Below, in pieces: positions 51,311-60,950 of a stretch of DNA of 64,000 nucleotides. The notes under the pieces are model-generated. The model saw nothing but the letters and a program-made list of their open reading frames with translations, was not told the origin of the DNA and did not search any database. The translations under genes and the position numbers were made by a program. The stretch lies in assembly GCA_963765625.1 (NCBI GenBank), contig CAVXXD010000017.1, positions 1-64,000 of the forward strand, given 5' to 3'. The stretch comes from CAVXXD01 sp963765625. GTDB taxonomy: Bacteria; Actinomycetota; Geothermincolia; Geothermincolales; Geothermincolaceae. Numbering within the stretch: the first letter of the stretch is position 1; the number at the start of each line of letters is the position of its first letter.

Positions 51311-53851
51311 ATGAGAGCCGGCCGCGACGGATGGAAGAGAGGAACCGGAGCCGTACTCTCCTTCGCACTGGCGCTGCTCATACTGGCCGTGTTGCCGCTC
51401 GGCGCCGCCCCTGCAGGTACGCTGGCCGGTACCATCGGGCAGGGCCGGGACCTGCTCCCCACCGATGGGCAGGCTGCTGCCGAACAAGGGGAAGCGGTCA
51501 GGAATACCCTGGAGTATCCCCGCGCGGAACCGCCTTCTTTCCAGACGGCTTCGGTCTCGGGAGGGGCGAAGGGCATCACTGTATCCATCCCCTTCGACAC
51601 CGTCAATGGTTATGTCAGCCATCTCGGCGGCAAGGTGCGCATAGCGTTGTGGAGGGGAATCACCCAGATCTATACCACTGACGTGACAGCGCTGGCCGAC
51701 GGTTATTTCTACTTCGACTTCACGCCCCCCTCCAGTCCTCCGTACGCGGACGTCATGAACGGCGACCGGGTCAGGGTTACCGACCTGGGAGACTCGCCTC
51801 TGTCACCGGTGGATGTCAATGTCAACCTCACCGGAGTAGTGACGCCAAACGCCGACCAGGTGGTCGGCACGACCACGGCGGGTAACACCGTGGACGTCTA
51901 CATCAACACCCCCTCGTATTACTACTGTGATACCCCGCCCGGAGCCGACCACCAGCAAGCCACCCTCGCCGGCACAAGCTATACCGCGACCTTCACGCAG
52001 TTTCCTCTCCGGGTAGGGGACGCGGCTTACATCTTCTCCACATATCCCAGTGGCCACCGCGTCCAGGAAACGGCTCGCGGCGGCAGCGGCTACAGCCTGG
52101 TTGTATATCCACAGAACGATGAGGTTATGGGTTATGCCCAACCTACCTGCGACATCACCGTCAAGGCAGGAAGCGCTTCTCGCTCCACCTGCTCCGAAGG
52201 AGACGGCTACTTTGACGCCTGGTTCTCCAACTATGACATCCTGACTGGAGAAACGGTCTCGGCCGAGGTCAGCGGGGTGAAGAAGTCGATAACCGTGGCG
52301 GATGTCTTCGCGCGAGCCGACCCCGGTACCAACCGCGTCGACGGCAGAGGCCCGGCCAGTCAAATGATCAGGGTCACGGTGACACCGTACACCAACCCGG
52401 TAACCGTCGAGGATGTCACCGATTCCAGCGGGGCTTTCTCCGTGGACCTGGCCGGCCTGACTACCCTGCAGGGCAACGAGGTGTTCAACGTGGCCTGGTA
52501 CGACGCGGAAGGGGACTGCGTCGTCTACAACTGGAACACTTACAGCTGGTACCTGCCGGAAGGCTACACCGGGACCGGCTTCGACGAATGGGTGCTGGTG
52601 ATGAACCCTTCCTCAGTCAGCGCGGAGGTGCGGGTGATCTTTCAGACGACCGACGGACCCGTCAATGGCCCTCTCTACACCGCGGGGCCCAATTCTCGCT
52701 CCAGTATCCACGTAAACGCCTACGTCCCCAATACCATGGTCTCCACCCTGGTTACCTCGGTGGACGGTGGCCAGATCATAGCCGAACGGGCCATGTACAT
52801 GTACAAGACCATCGACGGCAAGTGGGGAAGCCACGATTCAGTGGGTATCCTTACTCCCAGCTCGGTCTGGTACCTGCCGGAGGGATACACCGGCCCCGGC
52901 TTCGACGAGTGGGTGCTGGTGCAGAACCCGAACGCCGAGGAGGTCACGGTGGACGTACAGTTCCTGACGCCAACCGGCGTGGGCTCGCAGTTCGACGTAA
53001 TCGTGCCGGCCATGAGCCGTTATTCGGTCCACGTCAATGCCTACCTGGCCAACTCCGACGTCAGCACCCGGCTGGAATCAAAGACGGTTGTTGACGGAGT
53101 GACCCTGCCGGTTTACGCCGAACGGGCCATGTACATGATCGACACCCCCGATGGCAAGGAGGGAGCGCATGGCTCCATTGGCCTTTCCACGGCGAGGAAC
53201 ACCTGGTACATGCCCGAGGGCACCACCCGCGCCGGCTTCGACGAGTGGGTGCTGGTGATGAACCCCAACGACACCGCTATCAAGGTCAGGGTAAGTTTCT
53301 TCACGCCGGCCGGACTGGGCGAGGTGCGGGACTATGACCTGGCTCCTCAAAGCCGCTACTCCATCCACGCTAACGAAATAATCCCCGACCAGGACATCTC
53401 TACAGTGGTGGAGTGCATAGAGGGAGCGGGGGTGCTGGCGGAGCGGGCCATGTATATCAAGACAGCCGACGGCAAACTGGGGGCGCACGACTCCATCGGG
53501 GCCTCTGAACCATCGACTTTATGGGTGCTGCCGGAGGGGACCACCCGGCCCGGTTTCGACGAGTGGGTGCTGGTGCAGAACCCCAACAACGCAACCGTGA
53601 CGGTCCGGCTCACCGTGCTCGGTCCCGACGGTGTAGCGGGGAGCAGGGACTTCGACATGGCCCCTCTCAGCCGGCAGTCAGTGCACATCAACGACATTGT
53701 CAGCGACATGGACGTCTCCACAAAGGTGCAGAGTATCGGCTCTGACCCGCTGGGGGTAATCGCGGAGCGGGCCATGTACGTCTGGACAACTGACTTGAAA
53801 CAGGGGGCGCACGACTCCATCGGCCTGCCATGGGCTGACATCTTCCGCTGA
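51311..53851 (+). CDS. Secreted protein with four EGYTGPGFDEW repeats
   Basis: This 846-residue protein has an N-terminal signal peptide (AVLSFALALLILAVLPLGA). About 300 residues of beta-rich, Ig-like sequence follow, then four repeats of about 110 residues starting near residue 412. Repeats open WYLPEGYTGTGFDEWVLVMN, WYLPEGYTGPGFDEWVLVQN and so on, and close with AERAMYM...G-x-HDSIG. The protein at 22329 has the same repeat with FAEG in place of LPEG. No cell-wall sorting signal or membrane anchor is visible at the C terminus, so it should be released or bound to surface polymers. It lies among exopolysaccharide genes. Function is unknown. Confidence 0.8.
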   Translation: MRAGRDGWKRGTGAVLSFALALLILAVLPLGAAPAGTLAGTIGQGRDLLPTDGQAAAEQGEAVRNTLEYPRAEPPSFQTASVSGGAKGITVSIPFDTVNGYVSHLGGKVRIALWRGITQIYTTDVTALADGYFYFDFTPPSSPPYADVMNGDRVRVTDLGDSPLSPVDVNVNLTGVVTPNADQVVGTTTAGNTVDVYINTPSYYYCDTPPGADHQQATLAGTSYTATFTQFPLRVGDAAYIFSTYPSGHRVQETARGGSGYSLVVYPQNDEVMGYAQPTCDITVKAGSASRSTCSEGDGYFDAWFSNYDILTGETVSAEVSGVKKSITVADVFARADPGTNRVDGRGPASQMIRVTVTPYTNPVTVEDVTDSSGAFSVDLAGLTTLQGNEVFNVAWYDAEGDCVVYNWNTYSWYLPEGYTGTGFDEWVLVMNPSSVSAEVRVIFQTTDGPVNGPLYTAGPNSRSSIHVNAYVPNTMVSTLVTSVDGGQIIAERAMYMYKTIDGKWGSHDSVGILTPSSVWYLPEGYTGPGFDEWVLVQNPNAEEVTVDVQFLTPTGVGSQFDVIVPAMSRYSVHVNAYLANSDVSTRLESKTVVDGVTLPVYAERAMYMIDTPDGKEGAHGSIGLSTARNTWYMPEGTTRAGFDEWVLVMNPNDTAIKVRVSFFTPAGLGEVRDYDLAPQSRYSIHANEIIPDQDISTVVECIEGAGVLAERAMYIKTADGKLGAHDSIGASEPSTLWVLPEGTTRPGFDEWVLVQNPNNATVTVRLTVLGPDGVAGSRDFDMAPLSRQSVHINDIVSDMDVSTKVQSIGSDPLGVIAERAMYVWTTDLKQGAHDSIGLPWADIFR

Positions 53852-53885
53852 GTCCGCGAATGTGTCCAGTATGCCCCGGTTGACC

Positions 53886-55001
53886 CTAATGAAGTGAAGG
53901 ATACTTTAGCTTGTGGAAGAAGTGGCGGGGGAGGTTGACGAGCCCCCTCCAGCGGTTGGCTAGGTCATCGGCCAGCAGGAGGAACAACAGGTTAGAGAAG
54001 GATATCTCCCGTGCCCGCCGCGAGGGCAGGCTGCGCGCCGATATCGTCCACATGTAGGCGTTGAAGAGGGGGTATCGCGGCTTGAGGCCTGAAGGGAACC
54101 TGGCCGGAAGCAGGGGTTCCCCGCCGGAACGACGGAACAGGCTAAGCGCCGGGTAGACGAAACTCCTCAATCCCCATCGTTCCGCCCAGAAAACGACTTC
54201 CTCGAAGTCCACGGGACATTTCGAGATCACTTCGAAGAGGTCGCGGAATTTCAGAAGATGGGCGAAACGGTGGTTGACCGCCAGGTCGGCGCAGATGTAA
54301 ACCACCAGGTGTTCAGGGGACATGGCCATGGCCGGGATACCGTTGAAGTCGACCTTGACAGCACGGTGCCAGATATCATCGGCATTGAAACGGGTACGCG
54401 TAAAGTATTCCGGAGGCCAGTGGATGGAGGTGTGGAGGTCCAGGTCTACCTTGAGACGGTCGCCTTCCAGGTTTTTCACATAGGAAGTGGAGTAGGGTGG
54501 GGGCTGGAACTCGACCATCCCCTGCCGGGGTCGGTATCCGCCCCGCCGGAGTATCTCGGCCACCAGCGGGAGTTCTTCCGCCCGGACCATGAGGTCGATG
54601 TCGCGGTACGGGCGCCCCTCTTTTCTGGAATATACGAGGGGAGAGAGGTAGTTGCCCTTGAGGGGCATGGAAAGGACGCCTTCGTTAGCGAAATCGAGCA
54701 GGAGCAGGCGGCACTGGTGGTCGATAAGGGTTGTCCGCACCATGTCGCGGTGAAAGGCGATGGCGCAATCCGACCTCAGCTGCGCCGGGACGGACCCCTC
54801 CAGGCCCATCTCTTTCAGGTCCTCCAGGGCCAGGTGTGCCATGGACAGGAGGGAGTGGTAGGACAGGTCGGCTACGAGCTGGCGGCAGCGGTGGGCATCC
54901 ATCCCCTTAAGCGACTGGGCCAGCACCGTCGCGTCGTCCCGGTGAGAAAGGTGGTAGGCGCATAGCTGAAGCGGAACCGGCAGATCCGACTTGGCTTTCA
55001 C
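53886..55001 (-). CDS. Nucleotidyltransferase-fold protein (NTP_transf_5-like)
   Basis: The 371 residues start at GTG 55001. The motif VLSMPLKGNYL, then GRPYRDIDLMVRAEELPLV, matches the putative nucleotidyltransferase family PF14907: LKG, then the R-x-x-D-I-D-L metal-binding Asp pair. A later VDLDLHTSIHWPP adds the third acidic position. Such genes are common in exopolysaccharide, capsule and peptide-modification clusters; the acceptor is unknown. It lies between the secreted repeat protein (convergent) and the second BY-kinase (same strand, 45 bases downstream of that stop). Confidence 0.8.
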   Translation of the reverse strand: MKAKSDLPVPLQLCAYHLSHRDDATVLAQSLKGMDAHRCRQLVADLSYHSLLSMAHLALEDLKEMGLEGSVPAQLRSDCAIAFHRDMVRTTLIDHQCRLLLLDFANEGVLSMPLKGNYLSPLVYSRKEGRPYRDIDLMVRAEELPLVAEILRRGGYRPRQGMVEFQPPPYSTSYVKNLEGDRLKVDLDLHTSIHWPPEYFTRTRFNADDIWHRAVKVDFNGIPAMAMSPEHLVVYICADLAVNHRFAHLLKFRDLFEVISKCPVDFEEVVFWAERWGLRSFVYPALSLFRRSGGEPLLPARFPSGLKPRYPLFNAYMWTISARSLPSRRAREISFSNLLFLLLADDLANRWRGLVNLPRHFFHKLKYPSLH

Positions 55002-55046
55002 GCGTTCACCCGTCGCCGGCCGGAGGTGTGCCGCCTGCAGTCCGCA

Positions 55047-56768
55047 CTATCGGGAGCTTTTTTCCGCACGATGCCCAGATTTCAGCTTGTCGAAGAAACG
55101 GTAGCTCTCCTTACCGCGCCCAGGATCTTCATCCTGGTTGTAATAGTAATAATGGTAATAACCGTAGCGCTCCAAGGGGACGACGTTGTTGATGATGAGT
55201 CCGAGGATCTCCGCCTTCACCTGGCGCAACAGGTTGACGCAGTGGCGGGAGGTGTCCCTTTCGGCCATGCCGTAACTGGCTACCAGCAGGACCCCGTCCA
55301 CCATGGGAGAGATAGCCACCGCGTCGCTGATGGCCAGCACCGGCGGGGCGTCGATGAGCACGTAGTCGACCCTTTCGGCCAACTGCTGGATGAGGCTCTC
55401 CATGCGGTGAGAGGAAACCAGTTCGGCTGGATTGGGAGGCTTGACGCCGGACATGAGCACCCACAGGCCTGCATATTCGGTCTTGCACAATGACTCCACG
55501 AGGTTGGAGGTGCCCGCCAGTACCGAGGTGAGGCCATGGCCTTTCTTGAAGCTGTCGCACTCCTTGTCTATCTTCGTTTCGAGATATTTATACAACGCAG
55601 GCCGGCGCAGGTCCGCCTCGACGATGATCACCTTTTTGCCCATCTCCGAGAGGGCGGCGGCCAGGTTGACCAGCACGGTGGATTTACCTTCTTCCGGACT
55701 GGAACTGGTGACCAGGATGGTCTTGATGTTTTTCTCGACGTTGAGGAATTGGATGTTGGTACGGAGGGATCGGTAGCCCTCTACTGCCGGCAGATTGGGG
55801 TGTGAGAAGTAGACGATCTCGTGCTTGTCGGCCTCCTCGGGAGAGGTGTAGGCGATCTCGCCGACTATGGGGCAATCGTAGTATTTCTCGAAATCCTCGC
55901 GGGTCTTCAAGGTGTCGTCGAGGTATTCCCAGAGGAAAGCCAGGCCGATGCCGAGCAACAGCCCTACCAGCATGCCCAGGATGGCGTTGCGATAAGGCCT
56001 GGGCCCGACCTGGGATCCAGGCTTGGCATTCTCGATTATCTCCAGCCCACGCTGCTGCAGTGATTCGGATATACGCAGGCTCATGTACTTTTCATAAAGG
56101 CTGGTCCAGAGGTCGATTGCACGGGTGGCTTCCGCCGCCAGCTCGGTAGGTATGTCGGCTCCCGAATACTGGTCAATGCGTTGAGAAACGTCCTCGATCT
56201 GGTCTTCCAGTTCCTGGATGCGGTTCCACACCTCCTTGCGCGCCTCGCTTATCTGGCGGATGGCGGAAAGCTGCCGGTTGTTCAGATACTCCTCGGCGTA
56301 AGCCTGGGCGACGTCCCTGGCCAGGTAGGGGTCTGTCGTGGTGATGTCTATCTCGAAAGTGTTGGTGTTCTGGCGTTCCTTGACCAGCACCATGGACATC
56401 AGCTCAGAAGCGCCCGGCACGTATTCGGGCACGTAGACGTCTTCGACCGAACCCAGTGCCTGGCGTTCTTCTATCTGGTTGTATTCTTCGGTGAGCCTGG
56501 CCTCCACGCCCTGGGCGACTATTTCCGTTCCGATGATCTCCGCCTGGGTCTTGATGAAACGGTCAGGGTCGAACATGGCAGCCGAGAAGAAACTGCCCAG
56601 CACGGACTCGCTGGCGGTATTGACGTCGGAAAGAATCAGGGCTGATGAGGTATAGGAGGGTGTCTGCATCACCGAAAACGCGATGGAAAGAGTCATCACC
56701 ACCAGCACCGACCAGATGATGATCCATTTGCGGTGCTTGATCACGTTGATATAATCCCTGAGTTCCAG
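55047..56768 (-). CDS. Wzz-type chain-length determinant fused to BY-kinase 2, probable CTG start
   Basis: From CTG 56768 it encodes 573 residues starting ELRDYINVIKHRKW, as expected for a Wzz protein. AAGGAG lies seven bases before this CTG, and no ATG, GTG or TTG is available between the in-frame upstream stop and it. GTG 56744, the alternative, lacks a ribosome-binding site and would cut the conserved N terminus. Two transmembrane helices flank a coiled-coil region. The kinase domain has SSSPEEGKST, VIIVEADLRRP and VLIDAPPV, and the tail YGYYHYYYYN. Its role parallels the product of 48779. Two such proteins 5 kb apart on opposite strands suggest two polysaccharide systems or a diverged duplicate. 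Confidence 0.9.
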   Translation of the reverse strand: MELRDYINVIKHRKWIIIWSVLVVMTLSIAFSVMQTPSYTSSALILSDVNTASESVLGSFFSAAMFDPDRFIKTQAEIIGTEIVAQGVEARLTEEYNQIEERQALGSVEDVYVPEYVPGASELMSMVLVKERQNTNTFEIDITTTDPYLARDVAQAYAEEYLNNRQLSAIRQISEARKEVWNRIQELEDQIEDVSQRIDQYSGADIPTELAAEATRAIDLWTSLYEKYMSLRISESLQQRGLEIIENAKPGSQVGPRPYRNAILGMLVGLLLGIGLAFLWEYLDDTLKTREDFEKYYDCPIVGEIAYTSPEEADKHEIVYFSHPNLPAVEGYRSLRTNIQFLNVEKNIKTILVTSSSPEEGKSTVLVNLAAALSEMGKKVIIVEADLRRPALYKYLETKIDKECDSFKKGHGLTSVLAGTSNLVESLCKTEYAGLWVLMSGVKPPNPAELVSSHRMESLIQQLAERVDYVLIDAPPVLAISDAVAISPMVDGVLLVASYGMAERDTSRHCVNLLRQVKAEILGLIINNVVPLERYGYYHYYYYNQDEDPGRGKESYRFFDKLKSGHRAEKSSR

Positions 56769-56899
56769 TTCAGCACTCCTTCCGTTCTCGCATCATATCG
56801 GCATATCAATCATAAATCTTTTATAGTCGTTCAACAAATGATCGATATTAGTGCGACGTAGCACCGGCCTTACCGGTTCCGGCAAGAAAACAGGGAAAG

Positions 56900-56932
56900 A
56901 AAAGAAAAAAGGGCGGGTTTGATACCCCGCCC
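56900..56932 (-). terminator. Intrinsic terminator of the rplU-rpmA operon
   Basis: On the minus strand GGGCGGG pairs with CCCGCCC around GTATCAAA, followed directly by TTTTTT. It is 15 bases past the rpmA stop. Confidence 0.88.
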
Positions 56933-56947
56933 ATGGAAAGCTTGTTT

Positions 56948-57217
56948 CTAAGTTGCGGCCCCCGGAGCCTCGGCGATTACGTTGACGATCTGGCGATCGC
57001 CGCTCTTGGTGTAGTTCACGTAACCTGAGATTTTTGCATACAGGGTGTAATCCCTGCCTACGCCGACGTTTTCTCCCGGCTTGAGCCGGGTTCCGCACTG
57101 ACGGACCAGGATCGAGCCGCCGGTTACGTACTGGCCCCCGAAGCGCTTCGCGCCCAGACGTTTGGAGTGACTGTCCCGCCCGTTCCTGGAACTTCCTACG
57201 CCTTTTTTACTTGACAT
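56948..57217 (-). CDS. rpmA: 50S ribosomal protein L27 (bL27)
   Basis: The 89 residues are a clear bL27: KKGVGSSRNGRDSHSKRLGA, then KRFGGQYVTGGSILVRQCGT and GRDYTLYAKISG. It binds 23S rRNA near the peptidyl-transferase centre. The N terminus is MSSKKGVGSS, without the cleavable extension (processed by Prp) found in many Bacillota. It lies 36 bases after rplU in the conserved rplU-rpmA order, with obg encoded divergently here instead of downstream. Confidence 0.98.
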   Translation of the reverse strand: MSSKKGVGSSRNGRDSHSKRLGAKRFGGQYVTGGSILVRQCGTRLKPGENVGVGRDYTLYAKISGYVNYTKSGDRQIVNVIAEAPGAAT

Positions 57218-57253
57218 TCGTCATCACCTCGATCGATATCGAGCGGGAAGCCG

Positions 57254-57622
57254 CTACTCGGCGGCCGCCTCCGCCTTCTTTTCTTTTTCGCTCTTGGACT
57301 TAGAGGCTCCACCCAGCGAGATCCCGTCGATGCGCAGTTCGGTATACTGTTGACGGTGTCCCTGCTTGCGGTGATAGCCTTTTTTAGGCTTGTACTTGAA
57401 GACGATGACCTTGGGGCCTTTGCCGTGGCTGATCACCGTGGCCTTGACCGAAACCTTGCCGGCGCCGCGATCGGGGATGACCACGCCATCCTTGCCGGAC
57501 ACCATCAGGACTTCGTCCAACTCTATACTTTCGCCGACTTCGTAGGGGAGTTTTTCGACCTTCAAGGTCAGGCCTTCCTCCACCTTATACTGCTTGCCGC
57601 CGGTTTTTATTATCGCGAACAT
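57254..57622 (-). CDS. rplU: 50S ribosomal protein L21 (bL21)
   Basis: Start ATG 57622 has GGAGG five bases upstream and opens MFAIIKTGGKQYKVEEG, the standard L21 start. The RNA-binding end KPKKGYHRKQGHRQQYTELR is conserved. A short basic/Glu-Ala tail (SKSKSEKEKKAEAAAE) extends past the usual end. It assembles into the large ribosomal subunit. It is the first gene of the rplU-rpmA operon. Confidence 0.98.
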   Translation of the reverse strand: MFAIIKTGGKQYKVEEGLTLKVEKLPYEVGESIELDEVLMVSGKDGVVIPDRGAGKVSVKATVISHGKGPKVIVFKYKPKKGYHRKQGHRQQYTELRIDGISLGGASKSKSEKEKKAEAAAE

Positions 57623-57777
57623 GGCTACCTCCAATGCTGGTCCAACACAAGGAAAAACATTACCATGCGGCACAGGCAAAGTCAACGAGCCGTGGCAACG
57701 CGGGCAGGGCGACTGGATGCTCCGTAATACTTCGTCTATCATATGACCGTGGCATGCGGAAACACCAGGAGGGAATA

Positions 57778-59086
57778 TTGTTCGTCGACGAGGCCAGGAT
57801 ATTTGTTAAAGCCGGGAGTGGCGGCAACGGAGCCGTCAGCTTCCATCATGAGAAGTTCCGACCGATGGGTGGGCCGGATGGTGGTGGAGGAGGTACGGGA
57901 GGAAGCGTCTGGGCGGAAGCCACCCGTGACACCGACACCCTGGCGGAGTTCTCGCATCATCGGCACTGGCGGGCGGAAAGCGGCCGACCCGGCGAAGGCA
58001 ACAACCGGCATGGGGCCAATGGCGAGGACCTGGTGATCTTCGTGCCGGTAGGCACCCAGGTACGAAACGAGGAGGGCGGCCTCCTGGCCGACCTCTCTTG
58101 CGACGGGCAGCGGGCCTGCCTGGCCAAAGGGGGACATGGTGGCCGGGGAAACGCCGTCTTCGCTACCTCCAGGCGCAAAGCCCCCCATTTCGCCGAAAAG
58201 GGAGAACCGGGGGAAGAAGGCTGGCTCAGCCTCGAATTGAAGCTCATAGCCGACGTAGGGCTGGTGGGACTACCCAACGCGGGAAAAAGCACTCTGGTCT
58301 CCCACGCCAGCATGGCCCGGCCGCGTATCGCCGATTACCCCTTCACCACCTTGAACCCGGTGCTCGGGGTGGTCCCGGCGGGAGAAGGCCCGGAGGAAGA
58401 AGAAACGGGCTTCGTCATGGCTGATCTCCCAGGCCTGATCGAAGGGGCGTCTGAAGGTAAGGGCCTGGGCCTGCAGTTCCTGCGGCACGTGGAGCGCACC
58501 AAGCTGCTGCTCCACCTGCTGGACCTGGCCGCGCCGGGGCCGCCTTCCTGCCTGGAAGCCTACGAGATGATATCCAGGGAACTGGAGTCGTACGACGAAG
58601 CACTGGCCGGTAAGGCGTGCCTGGTGGCGGGCAATAAGATCGACATCGCCCCACCGGAAACGGCGGAAGAGGTCCGCAAGGCCATGCAGGCCATGGGGGT
58701 GGAATTTTATCCCATATCCGCCCTGACCGGCGAGGGTATGGACGAGCTGATGGCGGCAATCGGGCGAAGGTTGAAAGAGTTGCGCCTGGAGGACGATAAC
58801 AGCCAGGAATGTCGAACCGGTGGAGGAGGAGAGGACGCTCTACAAGTACCGCCCACGCAAGGGAAAGGGCTTCGAAGTGCTGAAGGAAGAAGACGGCTTC
58901 AGGGTAACCGGTGAAGCCGTCGAGAAACTGGTCGACCGGACCGACCTGATGAACCAGGAAGCCGTGGCCTACCTGCAGAGGAGGCTAAGGACCTTGGGGG
59001 TCGAGGAAGAGCTGGAAAAGCAGGGTGCCCTGGAGGGGGACGCCGTTTACATAGGGGATGAAGTCTTCGATTACTATCCCGACTGA
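57778..59086 (+). CDS. obg: Obg GTPase (ribosome assembly), frame break near 58810
   Basis: The TTG 57778 start lies five bases after AGGAGG and gives the canonical FVDEARIFVKAGSGGNGAVS. The glycine-rich Obg fold spans about 1-158. The G domain has G1 GLPNAGKST, G2 region YPFTTLNPVLG, G3 DLPGLIEGA, G4 NKID and G5 SALTGEG. The C-terminal OCT domain (TLYKYRPRKGKGFEVLKEED ... IGDEVFDYYPD) is in another frame because of an extra T near 58810. As obg is normally essential, the break is most likely an error in the sequence. Obg binds the 50S subunit and guanine nucleotides including ppGpp (family knowledge). It is divergent from rplU. Confidence 0.95.
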
Positions 59087-59090
59087 GTGA

Positions 59091-59993
59091 ATGGCTGAAA
59101 ACGATACGCGGACGAGGGTAATTGAATGTCTACGGATGGCCGCCGGGCACCCGGCCTGGTGGGTGGCGGCCTTTCTCACCACCCTGGTGGTTGACCGCCC
59201 GCTGCAGTTCATCTTCGCCTCCCAGTTCCTCACCGGGCAGCGGGACGTCTTTCCTTCCATCCTCGACCTGACCGACATCCGCGGGTCGTTTCTGCCCCTC
59301 TTCATCGTTATCGCGGCGCTGGTGTTACTGGCCGGCAAGGCGCTGGCCTACATGGGGGAGGCCGCCCTGATCGAGCTGGCCGAAGGTGAGAGGGCGAAAG
59401 AAGGGAAGAGCCTGGGGGTTTCACTGGGACGGGGGTGGCGCCACCTACCCAGGTACGCGGCGACGGTCTTCCCGGTTGACCTCGCACGGTATGCCTTGCT
59501 GCTGTTGCCTGGATTCATGTGGATGGCCTGGCGCCGTTTCGATCCCGAATTAGACTGGTGGTGCGCCTACACCGTCATCAATCTGGCCTGGGTGGTCACC
59601 TGCCTCCCGCTGGCAATGGCGCTCGGCGTCTTCTCGGAACTGGCGGGAAGGGAAGTGGTGCTGACGGCGTCTCGTCCACCTGGGGCCTGGCAGGACGCCT
59701 GGCTCCTGGCATTGAGGAATCGCCAGGCGGTCTTTGCTGCCTGGATTCCCACGATTGTCGCCGACGCGGCCATGGCCGTCTTTTTCCTGGCGGTCTCCTT
59801 CCCCACGGCGTATGTCGTCTACCTCATCGGGCACGGCGAGGGGGTGGGGGGCGCGGCAAGGGAACTGGTTGCAGCCGCCCTTTTTTTTCTGGCCTTTCTG
59901 ACGGCGAAAACCGCGCACGCCGTAGCTCAGACGTTCAAATCCGTCCTGTGGACCTTCACCTTCCGGGAGCTCAAAGGTTCTGTGCTAAACTAG
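59091..59993 (+). CDS. Integral membrane protein, unknown
   Basis: The 300 residues contain about six hydrophobic segments (for example WWVAAFLTTLVV, LFIVIAALVLLAG, INLAWVVTCLPLAMALG, TIVADAAMAVFFLAVSF). The region between helices 2 and 3 is charged (ELAEGERAKEGKSLG). It resembles unclassified bacterial membrane proteins of the DUF4013/glycerophosphoryl-diester type only in general layout, so no function is assigned. It starts four bases after the obg stop without its own ribosome-binding site, implying coupling to obg. The ABC transporter operon follows 27 bases later. Confidence 0.7.
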   Translation: MAENDTRTRVIECLRMAAGHPAWWVAAFLTTLVVDRPLQFIFASQFLTGQRDVFPSILDLTDIRGSFLPLFIVIAALVLLAGKALAYMGEAALIELAEGERAKEGKSLGVSLGRGWRHLPRYAATVFPVDLARYALLLLPGFMWMAWRRFDPELDWWCAYTVINLAWVVTCLPLAMALGVFSELAGREVVLTASRPPGAWQDAWLLALRNRQAVFAAWIPTIVADAAMAVFFLAVSFPTAYVVYLIGHGEGVGGAARELVAAALFFLAFLTAKTAHAVAQTFKSVLWTFTFRELKGSVLN

Positions 59994-60020
59994 CATTCGG
60001 AAGTAGAGGAGGAGAACGGC

Positions 60021-60950
60021 ATGGCCGAAGCGGTGATCAGGACCGAGACCCTCTCCATGCGATACGGAAAGAAATGGGCCCTCACCGAGCTCGACCTCGA
60101 GGTTTATCAGGGCGAGATCTTCGGGTTCCTGGGCCCGAACGGCGCCGGTAAAACCACCACCATCAAGATACTCACCGGCTTGCTGCGGGCCTCCGGCGGG
60201 TTGTCCAGCATATTTGGACAGCCATCCCGTGAGGCTGTTTCCCACCGCTGGTTCGGATACGCCCCCGAGAACCCTTATCTCTACGATTACCTCACGCCGC
60301 GGGAGATGCTGACGCTCTACTGCCGTCTGCAGGCTCTGCCTCCCGAGACCCACGGTGACGAGATAACCCGTGTGCTCTGGGCAACCGGCCTCACCGAAGT
60401 GAGAGACCAGAAGGTCAAGACCTTCTCCAAGGGCATGAAGGGACGGCTGGCCCTGGCGCAGGCCCTGCTGGGATCGCCCCCGATCATCTTCCTGGACGAG
60501 CCCACCTCTGGACAGGACCCTCTGGCCAGGGTGGCGATACGCGACATCATGTTGCGGTACCGGGAGTGGGGAGGGACGGTCTTCCTCAACTCGCACATCC
60601 TCACCGACGTGGAGAGGGTCTGCGACCGGGTCGGCATCATCAACCGCGGCCGGCTGGTGAGCCTGGGTGAGGTGGCCGAATTCGAAAAGGGAGGCGACCG
60701 GCTCCACGTGGAGGCGGAAGGGCTTGAGGGAGGCGCCCTTGAAGGCCTGGAGAGAGCGGGGAAGACTTGGCGGGTGGTCGAAGGCGGCATCGCCATCGAA
60801 GGCGTAGGACGCGAAGAAGTACCGGAGATAACCAGGATGCTGGTGGAGAAAGGAGCCCGCCTCTACGCGGTGCAGCCCCAGAAGAGAAGCCTGGAAGAAT
60901 ATTTCATCGAGGTGGTGAAGGCCGATGAAGGTCCTTACCCTGGGGCTTAA
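60021..60950 (+). CDS. ABC transporter ATP-binding protein
   Basis: The 309 residues include Walker A GPNGAGKTTT, Q-loop region GYAPENPYLYDYLTPREM (Gln replaced by Glu in the usual Y-x-P-Q position), signature FSKGMKGRLALAQALL, Walker B IIFLDEPTSGQDP and the H-switch NSHIL. The signature reads SKGMKGR, as in ABC-2-type exporters (CcmA/NatA-like). A C-terminal domain of about 90 residues is present. It should energise the permease whose gene overlaps it by 26 bases. GGAGGAG precedes the ATG. The exported substrate is unknown. Confidence 0.92.
   Translation: MAEAVIRTETLSMRYGKKWALTELDLEVYQGEIFGFLGPNGAGKTTTIKILTGLLRASGGLSSIFGQPSREAVSHRWFGYAPENPYLYDYLTPREMLTLYCRLQALPPETHGDEITRVLWATGLTEVRDQKVKTFSKGMKGRLALAQALLGSPPIIFLDEPTSGQDPLARVAIRDIMLRYREWGGTVFLNSHILTDVERVCDRVGIINRGRLVSLGEVAEFEKGGDRLHVEAEGLEGGALEGLERAGKTWRVVEGGIAIEGVGREEVPEITRMLVEKGARLYAVQPQKRSLEEYFIEVVKADEGPYPGA

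Noticed and set aside
56793..57098. 101-codon minus-strand frame overlapping rpmA
   Set aside because: It runs out of frame across L27 and through the terminator; no independent support.
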